From NCBI GenBank assembly GCA_027002755.1, contig JALWZI010000136.1, positions 1 to 5,973 of the forward strand: a DNA stretch of 5,973 nt. Reading direction: 5' to 3'. Under the pieces are notes generated by a model. It did no database searches. It saw nothing but the letters and a program-made list of their open reading frames with translations, and had not been told where the DNA came from. A program made the translations under genes and the position numbers. Each line of letters begins with the position of its first letter. Within the stretch, counting starts at the first letter, position 1. Below are positions 1 through 5,222 of the stretch, one piece after another. Source of the DNA: Campylobacteraceae bacterium. Its GTDB lineage: Bacteria; Campylobacterota; Campylobacteria; Campylobacterales; Sulfurovaceae.

Positions 1-261
1 GATATCTACAACCTGGGCCTGATCTACGACGTCAAGTGTGAAAAGGATCCCGAGACCCGGCTCAACCGTTGCAAAGTGGTTATGACCCTCACCTCCGCTA
101 CCTGCTCCATGTCGGAGATTCTGGTCGACCTGGTCCGCTCCATCCCCTCCCGGGTGGAGGATCATTCTATCGAAGAGGTGGATGTGGAGCTGGTCTTCGA
201 TCCCCCCTGGGACCAGTCGAAGATGAGCGACGAAGCGAAACTGCAGCTGGGGTTGCTTTGA
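1..261 (+). CDS. DUF59/MIP18-family iron-sulfur cluster assembly protein (SufT-like), 3' part
   Basis: The reading frame is open from the first base and ends at TGA 259-261, giving the last 86 residues of a protein that normally has about 100. Visible family features are the opening DIYNLGLIYDV, the TLTSATCSM segment whose Cys35 (window numbering) sits at the conserved reactive-cysteine position, the VELVFDPPW strand, and the ending MSDEAKLQLGLL. Relatives (SufT, PaaD-like and MIP18/CIA2 proteins) help assemble or deliver Fe-S clusters in the cytoplasm, and bacterial copies often close a suf operon. Whether suf genes lie upstream cannot be seen. Two extra cysteines, C13 and C24, lie in the variable strand-linker region. 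The family call is firm; the exact substrate or partner is not known. The start codon is outside the window. Confidence 0.88.
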   Translation, partial: DIYNLGLIYDVKCEKDPETRLNRCKVVMTLTSATCSMSEILVDLVRSIPSRVEDHSIEEVDVELVFDPPWDQSKMSDEAKLQLGLL

Positions 262-263
262 GT

Positions 264-356
264 GTCGTTTGTCGTTTGAACGGGGCTTCGCCCCTCTTTG
301 TCGTTTGAGTTACGTCGCAAGTCGCAAGTCGTAAACTTTTGGGCATGGGGCATGGG
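264..356. repeat. Three short tandem heptamer runs
   Basis: Three separate runs with a 7-base period occur within 93 bases: GTCGTTT twice (264-277), GTCGCAA twice followed by the variant GTCGTAA (314-334), and GGGCATG twice plus GG (341-356). The first two share a GTCG core. No coding frame fits them. They are candidates for slipped-strand variation, but the copy numbers are low. Confidence 0.6.
268..308 (+). terminator. Possible intrinsic terminator within a 12-bp direct repeat
   Basis: GGGGC (282-286) and GCCCC (290-294) form a compact GC-rich hairpin with a TTC loop, starting 20 bases after the DUF59 stop codon. The downstream sequence, TCTTTGTCGTTT, is T-rich but interrupted, so the terminator is imperfect. 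The hairpin lies between two exact copies of TTTGTCGTTTGA (268-279 and 297-308). The position supports termination of the upstream gene; the broken T-tract makes strength uncertain. Confidence 0.5.
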
Positions 357-403
357 AGGCAGGACTTCAGTCCTGCATAGCGGGAATGAATTCCCGCCTC
401 CAT
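352..403. repeat. Three-way-junction palindrome element (REP/BIME-like)
   Basis: Two perfect 8-bp inverted repeats stand side by side. GCAGGACT/AGTCCTGC (359-376) is centred on TC, and GCGGGAAT/ATTCCCGC (380-397) is centred on GA, with only ATA (377-379) between them. An outer stem closes them: ATGGGAG (352-358) pairs with CTCCAT (398-403) with one bulged G. The whole 52 bases therefore folds into a Y shape with almost no unpaired junction bases. It resembles REP-type elements mobilised by RAYT (Y1 family) transposases, but no transposase gene is in the window, so that link is inference. Confidence 0.65.
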
Positions 404-453
404 AAAGTCGCGTTGCAAAGTGACGCCCCGAAATTCCTCACTCCTCCGGAAGT

Positions 454-467
454 GCGAATTCATTCGC
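454..467. repeat. Palindrome sharing the GAATGAATTC core, inverted copy
   Basis: GCGAAT and ATTCGC form a perfect 6-bp inverted repeat around TC. Its inner 10 bases (456-465) are the reverse complement of the GAATGAATTC core at 384-393 and 519-528, so this copy lies in the opposite orientation to the other two. Confidence 0.6.
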
Positions 468-492
468 GCCCGAAGCTTCGGCAGCTTGGGCG
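467..492. repeat. Strong imperfect hairpin
   Basis: CGCCC (467-471) pairs with GGGCG (488-492), and AAGCT (473-477) pairs with AGCTT (483-487). This gives a 10-bp stem with one bulged G (472) and the pentaloop TCGGC. An overlapping perfect 10-base palindrome, CGAAGCTTCG (471-480), offers a competing fold. No T-tract follows, so it is not a clear terminator; it may be part of the REP-like cluster. Confidence 0.55.
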
Positions 493-514
493 TATCGTTT
501 CGGCATCCGGTTGG

Positions 515-532
515 CCGGGAATGAATTCCCGG
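515..532. repeat. Palindrome, second copy of GGGAATGAATTCCC
   Basis: CCGGGAAT and ATTCCCGG form a perfect 8-bp inverted repeat around GA. The 16 bases 516-531 are identical to 381-396, and the following 16 bases match at 9 positions, so the repeat unit probably extends past the palindrome. It lies about 50 bases before the prs promoter. Confidence 0.62.
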
Positions 533-580
533 TTCCGAAAAGCGACGCCATCAAAAACCCCGTTTTTACCAACATTTGAG

Positions 581-586
581 TAAAAT
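581..586 (+). promoter_or_regulatory. Probable prs promoter, -10 box
   Basis: TAAAAT lies 38 bases before the prs ATG and is extended to TAAAATAT, the same 8 bases found before lepA at 5178-5185. No good -35 box is present; T-rich DNA (563-567, 575-577) lies upstream instead. This fits the main sigma factor of Campylobacterota, which depends on the -10 box and upstream T-rich DNA. Transcription would begin near 593. Confidence 0.55.
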
Positions 587-610
587 ATATACATCAATCC
601 ACCTATCCGA

Positions 611-615
611 AGGGA
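611..615 (+). promoter_or_regulatory. Ribosome binding site deciding the prs start
   Basis: AGGGA lies 8 bases before ATG 624. The alternative in-frame TTG at 576 has no such site and precedes the probable -10 box, so it would lie upstream of the transcript. Confidence 0.7.
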
Positions 616-623
616 TCGACGTT

Positions 624-1559
624 ATGAGTAACTATATGCTCTTTTCCGGGACCGCCAACCCTCAGCTGAGCCAGGCGATCGCCGACTATCTGGAGATGCC
701 GCTCTCCGGTGCCACCATCAACCGCTTCTCTGATGGAGAGATCAACTGCCAGATCGCCGAAAGCGTCCGGGGCAAGGATGTCTTCATCATTCAGCCCACC
801 TGCGCCCCGGCCAATGCCAACCTGATGGAACTGTTGATCATGACCGATGCACTGAAACGCTCTTCGGCCAAATCGATCACGGCAGTGGTTCCGTATTACG
901 GTTATTCCCGACAGGACCGCAAAGCGGCCCCGAGGGTCCCCATCTCCGCCAAGCTGGTAGCGGACATGATGGAGACCGCCGGGATTACCCGGGTGGTCAC
1001 CGTGGACCTGCATGCTTCCCAGATCCAGGGCTTTTTCAACATTCCTGTCGACAACCTCTACGGAGCGATCCTCTTCATCGACTACATCAAATCCAAGAAC
1101 TTCGCCAATCCGGTGATCGCCTCTCCCGACATCGGCGGGGTCGCCCGGGCACGCTATTTCGCCAGCCGCCTCGGTCTCGATATGGTCATCGTGGACAAGC
1201 GGCGGGAGCGGGCCAATGTAGCGGAGGTGATGAACGTCATCGGCGATGTGGAAGGCAAAGATGTGATCCTCATCGATGACATGGTCGATACCGCCGGTAC
1301 CATGGTCAAAGGGGCCGCCGCACTCAAAGAGCTGGGAGCCAACAGCGTCATGGCCTGTTGTACCCATCCGGTCCTCTCCGGTCCCGCCATCGAGCGGATC
1401 CGTGAGGGAGCCCTGGATGAGCTGGTGGTCTCCGACACGATCCCCATCGCCGAAGAGTGCGCCAAGATCAAAGTCCTCTCCACCGCCAATATGCTGGGCG
1501 AAGTGATCCGCCGCGTCCAGAACAACGAAAGCGTCAATTCACTCTTCGTGACCGGCTGA
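624..1559 (+). CDS. prs: Ribose-phosphate pyrophosphokinase (PRPP synthetase)
   Basis: The product transfers pyrophosphate from ATP to ribose 5-phosphate, making PRPP for purine, pyrimidine, histidine, tryptophan and NAD synthesis in the cytoplasm. The 311-residue length matches class I enzymes. Visible motifs are FSDGEI (35-40), the SVRGKDVFIIQPT block (47-59), the catalytic flexible loop with RQDRK (96-100) and AAPRVPISAK, the metal-site DLHASQIQGFF (128-138, His130), the KRR segment (192-194) and the PRPP/ribose-5-phosphate loop VILIDDMVDTAGT (214-226). All are intact. The sequence as a whole resembles Campylobacterota Prs. ATG 624 was chosen because of its ribosome binding site and because it starts directly at the conserved MSNYMLFSGTANPQL end. 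It has its own promoter and appears monocistronic or weakly linked to the downstream operon, 214 bases away. Confidence 0.98.
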   Translation: MSNYMLFSGTANPQLSQAIADYLEMPLSGATINRFSDGEINCQIAESVRGKDVFIIQPTCAPANANLMELLIMTDALKRSSAKSITAVVPYYGYSRQDRKAAPRVPISAKLVADMMETAGITRVVTVDLHASQIQGFFNIPVDNLYGAILFIDYIKSKNFANPVIASPDIGGVARARYFASRLGLDMVIVDKRRERANVAEVMNVIGDVEGKDVILIDDMVDTAGTMVKGAAALKELGANSVMACCTHPVLSGPAIERIREGALDELVVSDTIPIAEECAKIKVLSTANMLGEVIRRVQNNESVNSLFVTG

Positions 1560-1562
1560 TTT

Positions 1563-1587
1563 TCCGGTGTCCACCGGACAGCACCGG
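1563..1587 (+). terminator. Inverted repeat after prs, weak terminator candidate
   Basis: TCCGGTG (1563-1569) and CACCGGA (1572-1578) form a perfect 7-bp inverted repeat 3 bases after the prs stop codon. A second CACCGG at 1582-1587 can pair with the same left arm, so two folds compete. No T-tract follows, so intrinsic termination is doubtful; it may instead stabilise the 3' end or bind a protein. Confidence 0.35.
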
Positions 1588-1641
1588 CGAACCTTTGATC
1601 CTTCCTGAGCGTCGTAACGCCGTATTCGGCGAGTGCAAAAA

Positions 1642-1669
1642 GTTACAAAACTGTGTATTTGTCTATATT
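1642..1669 (+). promoter_or_regulatory. Possible upstream promoter of the FIST operon
   Basis: GTTACA (1642-1647) and TATATT (1664-1669) are separated by 16 bases in AT-rich DNA, with 4 of 6 matches to TTGACA and a -10 box close to consensus. It is weaker than the candidate at 1714-1722 but could be a second start site. Confidence 0.3.
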
Positions 1670-1713
1670 TTTGCCGCTTTCGACTGAAATCCTGCCAAAA
1701 AACGTCTCATATT

Positions 1714-1722
1714 TGTTATGAT
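1714..1722 (+). promoter_or_regulatory. Probable main promoter of the FIST operon, extended -10
   Basis: TGTTATGAT combines a TGn extension with the -10 box TATGAT. The best -35 match is poor (CTGCCA, 1692-1697, 19-base spacer), which is acceptable for an extended -10 promoter. A 5-bp inverted repeat, TCATA (1707-1711) and TATGA (1717-1721), overlaps the box and could be an operator. Transcription would start near 1729, leaving a leader of about 45 bases. Confidence 0.5.
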
Positions 1723-1762
1723 AGATATAAGGTGTTTTCTGCCCGCAAAAAAGAGAAAGAAT

Positions 1763-1766
1763 GGGA
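1763..1766 (+). promoter_or_regulatory. Ribosome binding site for the FIST gene
   Basis: GGGA lies 7 bases before GTG 1774. The nearby ATG 1761 meets a stop codon after one further codon, so GTG 1774 is the most likely start. Confidence 0.5.
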
Positions 1767-1773
1767 TAGCACG

Positions 1774-2910
1774 GTGCAAATAAAACTCTATCAGTACAGC
1801 GATGAGTGGAACGAGCCTTTTGATCCTGCCCTGGACAGTGAGAATACACTGTTGCTGATCTTCGGTGGGATGGGTCGGGATCCCCGGCTCGATTCGGCGG
1901 TCGAAGAGGTATGCGGTGCCTATCCCCGTGCGGTATTGGCAGGTTGTTCGAGTGCGGGTGAGATCTGTGACGGTGAGCTCTATGAACACGCTCTGGTCGT
2001 CGCTGTGATCCGTCTGGAGAAAAGCCGGATGCGAAAAGTGCAACTCCCCATCACTTCGGCCGACGATTCGGAAAAGGTGGGTGAGATGTTGGCCCGTGAA
2101 CTGCTGGAGGAGGATCTGAAAGGGATCTTCATCATCAGCGAGGGATTGACGATCAACGGGACGGAGCTGACCCAGGGGATCAACGCCCAACTGCCGGAAG
2201 GGGTGGTCGTCTCGGGAGGACTGGCCGCCGATGACGACCGTTTCGAGAGGACCTATGTGCTGGATGAGGGATGCCGCCCGCGCACAGGGATCGTCAGTGC
2301 TATCGGCTTCTACGGTGCGTCGCTTCATATGCGGGCCGGATATCGGGGAGGTTGGGACCGGTTTGGCGTGGAACGCAGGATCACCTCCTCCCGAAAGAAC
2401 GTCCTCTATACTCTCAACGACGAGCCGGCGCTGGAGGTCTATAAACGCTATCTGGGAAAATATGCCGATGAATTGCCGGCCAGCGCCCTTCTTTTCCCTT
2501 TGGCGATCCGGGAATCCAAGGAGAAAGAGGCCAAGGTCCGAACGGTTCTCGCGGTGAACGAAGCGGAGCAGTCGATCACCTTCGCCGGTGAGATGCCCGA
2601 AGGGGGGTCTGCCTCTTTCATGAAAGCCAATTTCGACCGGATCATCGACGGCGCCTACGAGGCGGCGGAGAGTCTGATGGAAGCGGGGGAGGTCTCGGGA
2701 GAGCCCCTCTGCATCGCCGTCAGCTGCGTCGGACGCAGACTGCTGCTCAAACAGCGCACGGAAGAGGAACTGGAGGTGATCCTGGATGTGCTCCCCAAGG
2801 GAACGCGGCAGATAGGGTTCTACTCCTATGGAGAGATCTCGACCATGCACTCCGGAGAGTGCGATCTCCACAATCAGACCATGACACTGACACTGATCTG
2901 GGAAGAGTGA
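1774..2910 (+). CDS. FIST_N/FIST_C domain sensor protein (NosP-like candidate)
   Basis: A 378-residue soluble protein with no signal peptide or membrane segment. The FIST_N part (about 20-210) has the GCSSAGEI motif (57-64), the ISEGLTINGTEL stretch (121-132) and SGGLAADD (147-154). The FIST_C part (about 215-370) has NDEPALEVYKRYLG (215-228) and the typical ending GFYSYGEIS...LHNQTMTLTL (348-374). FIST proteins are ligand-binding sensors; the NosP subgroup binds haem and nitric oxide and regulates adjacent kinases or c-di-GMP enzymes. The gene directly downstream is a GGDEF-EAL protein separated by one base, so the product probably controls that enzyme. Its histidines are H72, H185, H359 and H366; which, if any, could bind haem is not clear. 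GTG 1774 is preferred over GTG 1633: the extra 47 residues are cysteine- and lysine-rich, unlike the family, and lie across the promoter. The FIST call is firm; the ligand is unknown. Confidence 0.9.
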   Translation: MQIKLYQYSDEWNEPFDPALDSENTLLLIFGGMGRDPRLDSAVEEVCGAYPRAVLAGCSSAGEICDGELYEHALVVAVIRLEKSRMRKVQLPITSADDSEKVGEMLARELLEEDLKGIFIISEGLTINGTELTQGINAQLPEGVVVSGGLAADDDRFERTYVLDEGCRPRTGIVSAIGFYGASLHMRAGYRGGWDRFGVERRITSSRKNVLYTLNDEPALEVYKRYLGKYADELPASALLFPLAIRESKEKEAKVRTVLAVNEAEQSITFAGEMPEGGSASFMKANFDRIIDGAYEAAESLMEAGEVSGEPLCIAVSCVGRRLLLKQRTEEELEVILDVLPKGTRQIGFYSYGEISTMHSGECDLHNQTMTLTLIWEE

Positions 2911-2911
2911 G

Positions 2912-5131
2912 ATGCATCGGCTTCTGCAGAGGGTCCTGAAAAAGAACGGCCTGAACATCGAAGAGGTCCCGAGCCGAGAGAAATGGAGTGCGTTTCTCGA
3001 AAAGATGGACGAGATCTTCAACAGTAACGATGAAGACCGTTATCTGTTGGAACGTTCGCTCGAGATCTCTTCCCGGGAGATGGAAGAGCTTCTGGAGTCG
3101 TCCCGGGAGAGTTTTCAACAGCGGATCACCGCTCTGACGAAGGTCATTCCCGACCTGATCTTCTATGTGGATGAGGAGGGGAGATATCTCGATATCATCT
3201 CCCAGGGGCGGGAGGATATGCTTTTTCTCCCCAGAGAGGAGATCATCGGGCATACCATGCAGGAGATCTTCCCCCGGGAATACGCCTCCAAATTCATGGA
3301 AGCGACCCGCAAAGCGATCGAAACGAACCAGCTCACGGTCATTACCTATGACATGGCGGGAAAGTCGGGCAAACGTTTTTTCGAAGCCCGGATCATGCCG
3401 ACGAATATCAAGGAGAACGGAAAGCGGACCTCCATCGCTATCGTCCGGGACATGACAGCCGAGAGAAAATCGATCGACTATCTCAACGTGATCAAAAAGA
3501 TCTTCGAAGATGCGACCGAAGGGATCCTCATCGTCTCTGCCGAGAACCATTATATGGAGGTCAATGACGCCTTCTGTCGGATGCTCGGGATTTCAAGAGA
3601 AGAGCTCCCGGGAGGCAAACTGAGAGACTATGCGCATTTTTTCGACAAAGAGACGATGGATCGGATCGTCCGAATGATGGAGGAGAAGAACTTCTTCAAC
3701 GGAGAAGTGAAGATCCACAAACCCGACGGTTCGGAACTGCTGGCCTGGCTCACCATCGATACGGTCTTCAGTGACAAAGGAGAAGAGGCCTACCGTGTCG
3801 CCATGCTCACCGATATCTCCGAACTTCAGAAGTCCCGGGAGCAGCTGCATTTCACCGCGACCCACGATGTGCTGACGAAACTGCCCAACCGGACCCTGCT
3901 TTTCCAGCACCTCGAAGAGGCGTTGGAACGCAGCCGGACCCGGGAGCATGGCGGAGCCCTGCTTTTCATCGATCTGGACAACTTCAAAGAGATCAACGAT
4001 ACCGTCGGGCACAGCGCAGGGGACCGGGTGCTGCTGGAGTGTGCCCGACGGATCCGTCAGAGCCTGCGGGAGGGGGATATCTTCGGACGCCTCGGCGGGG
4101 ATGAGTTCCTGTTGATCATCGAAAATATCGAAAATATGGACGTACCCATGCATGTGGCCAAAAAGGTGATCGAGGAGCTCCATCGCCCTTTTCATGTCGG
4201 GAACGATGTCTTCGAACTGGGAGCGAGTATCGGCATCGCGCTTTTCCCGGAGGACAGCCGTGAAAAGGGGGAACTGATCCAGTACGCCGACATGGCGATG
4301 TACCGTGCCAAGGAGAAGGGTAAAAACCGCTTTATGTACTACTCCCGGGCACTTGACCAGGATGTCAAACGTCACTATATGATCGAGCGGACTTTGAAAG
4401 AGGCTCTCTCTACGGGGGGATTCCATCTGCAGTATCAGCCGCAGATCGATCTCGTCACGGGAGAGGTCGTGGCTTTCGAAGCTCTGCTGCGCATCCGCGA
4501 TTCGGAGATGGGAGCCCTCTCGCCGGCTGAGTTCATTCCGGTGGCGGAGGAGAGCGACCTGATCGTCAGGATCGGCAAGTGGGTCTTCGGCGAAGTGTGC
4601 CGTCAGATTCTGCAGTGGAGAGAGGAGGGGATCACACCCCCTCTGATCGGGATCAATCTCTCCCGCCGGCAGCTGATGGACGAAGGGTTTTGTGATGAGA
4701 TCCGGAAGACGGTCTCTCAGTACGGCCTCTCCCCTTCCTCGATCGAATTCGAGATCACCGAAACGACCTTCATGCACTCTCGAAAGACGGGATATCAGGT
4801 GATCACGGAGCTGCAGGAGATGGGATTCGGCCTCTCCATCGACGATTTCGGTACGGGCTACTCCTCTCTGGCCAATCTCAAACAGTTTACCGTGGACAAA
4901 CTCAAGATCGACCGCTCCTTCGTCCGGGATATGATTACCAACGAATCGGACCGGGCGATCATCAAAGCCTCCATCGCTCTGGCCAAGGCCCTGGGCCTCG
5001 GCACGGTCGCCGAAGGGGTGGAGACCTCGGAACAGCTCCGCCTGCTCAAAGCGATGGAGTGTGACGAGATCCAGGGATTCTACTTCAGCCCGCCCATCAG
5101 TCCGGATGAGGTCGTCAAATTCCTCCCCTAA
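2912..5131 (+). CDS. PAS-PAS-GGDEF-EAL cyclic-di-GMP synthase/phosphodiesterase
   Basis: A 739-residue cytoplasmic protein with no membrane segment. Order: an N-terminal helical segment (1-70) with W25, FL and DRYLLERSLEIS (42-53); PAS 1 (about 71-185); PAS 2 (about 190-305); GGDEF (about 312-478); EAL (about 490-736). The synthase site is complete: D354, the INDTVGH segment (361-367) and GGDEF (395-399), preceded at the usual 5-residue distance by an RxxD inhibitory site (R386-D389). The EAL site is also complete: EAL (523-525), N582, EITE (614-617), DDFGTGYSS (644-652), LKID (664-667, K665), EGVE (701-704) and QGF (721-723). Both synthesis and breakdown of c-di-GMP therefore look possible, with PAS and FIST inputs likely setting the balance. 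ATG 2912 starts one base after the FIST stop, with GGGAAGAG (2900-2907) as binding site, so the two genes are probably translationally coupled. Outputs such as attachment or motility are inferred from the family only. Confidence 0.95.
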   Translation: MHRLLQRVLKKNGLNIEEVPSREKWSAFLEKMDEIFNSNDEDRYLLERSLEISSREMEELLESSRESFQQRITALTKVIPDLIFYVDEEGRYLDIISQGREDMLFLPREEIIGHTMQEIFPREYASKFMEATRKAIETNQLTVITYDMAGKSGKRFFEARIMPTNIKENGKRTSIAIVRDMTAERKSIDYLNVIKKIFEDATEGILIVSAENHYMEVNDAFCRMLGISREELPGGKLRDYAHFFDKETMDRIVRMMEEKNFFNGEVKIHKPDGSELLAWLTIDTVFSDKGEEAYRVAMLTDISELQKSREQLHFTATHDVLTKLPNRTLLFQHLEEALERSRTREHGGALLFIDLDNFKEINDTVGHSAGDRVLLECARRIRQSLREGDIFGRLGGDEFLLIIENIENMDVPMHVAKKVIEELHRPFHVGNDVFELGASIGIALFPEDSREKGELIQYADMAMYRAKEKGKNRFMYYSRALDQDVKRHYMIERTLKEALSTGGFHLQYQPQIDLVTGEVVAFEALLRIRDSEMGALSPAEFIPVAEESDLIVRIGKWVFGEVCRQILQWREEGITPPLIGINLSRRQLMDEGFCDEIRKTVSQYGLSPSSIEFEITETTFMHSRKTGYQVITELQEMGFGLSIDDFGTGYSSLANLKQFTVDKLKIDRSFVRDMITNESDRAIIKASIALAKALGLGTVAEGVETSEQLRLLKAMECDEIQGFYFSPPISPDEVVKFLP

Positions 5132-5177
5132 GTGACCGAAAAAGTGGGGTTGGGGAGAATCGTTCACAGGTTTTCGA

Positions 5178-5183
5178 TAAAAT
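5178..5183 (+). promoter_or_regulatory. Probable lepA promoter, -10 box
   Basis: TAAAAT follows a short T-run (5171-5174) and extends to TAAAATAT, as at the prs promoter. No -35 box is found at a normal distance. Transcription would begin near 5190, leaving a leader of about 33 bases. This makes lepA at least partly independent of the signalling operon. Confidence 0.55.
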
Positions 5184-5211
5184 ATCTCTCCAAAGATTCT
5201 CTGCACCCCAA

Positions 5212-5217
5212 AAGGAG
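5212..5217 (+). promoter_or_regulatory. Strong ribosome binding site deciding the lepA start
   Basis: AAGGAG is a full match to the consensus and lies 5 bases before TTG 5223. The next in-frame start, GTG 5235, is 17 bases away, which is too far. No in-frame ATG precedes the GTPase motif, so TTG is the likely start. Confidence 0.75.
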
Positions 5218-5222
5218 CGACC

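Larger units (their letters stand above)
262..575. other. Gene-free structured intergenic region
   Basis: No credible protein-coding gene is seen here. Open frames crossing the interval are short, lack family resemblance, and are built from the repeats (the residues MNSR recur because the palindrome itself recurs). The interval holds the terminator-like hairpin, the heptamer runs, the palindrome cluster, and an A/T hairpin AAAAAC-CCC-GTTTTT (553-567) just before the prs promoter. Confidence 0.7.

Noticed and set aside
69..308. 79-residue + strand open frame overlapping the DUF59 gene
   Set aside because: It is out of frame with the conserved DUF59 protein and runs through the terminator-like hairpin.
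341..540. CRISPR array
   Set aside because: The repeated units are short palindromes in alternating orientation with irregular spacing, not regular direct repeats with uniform spacers, and no cas gene is nearby.
553..567. AAAAAC-CCC-GTTTTT as an intrinsic terminator
   Set aside because: The stem is almost all A-T and sits directly upstream of the prs -10 box, so the T-run is more likely part of the promoter. A weak terminator role cannot be excluded.
386..583. Small + strand open frame in the intergenic repeats
   Set aside because: Its residues come from the palindromes (MNSR appears twice for that reason), it has no ribosome binding site, and it covers the hairpin cluster.
576..623. TTG 576 as the prs start
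   Set aside because: It would add 16 residues not seen in the family, lacks a ribosome binding site and lies before the likely transcription start.
603..1367. Minus-strand open frame opposite prs
   Set aside because: It is antisense to all prs catalytic motifs and shows no family resemblance.
1633..1773. GTG 1633 as the FIST gene start
   Set aside because: The added 47 residues are unlike FIST proteins and are encoded by the AT-rich promoter region; GTG 1774 has a suitable binding site.
1663..3021. Long minus-strand open frame opposite the FIST gene
   Set aside because: It mirrors a well-supported family gene, has low-complexity His/Arg/Asp-rich composition and resembles no known domain. 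It is a shadow caused by GC-rich codon use.
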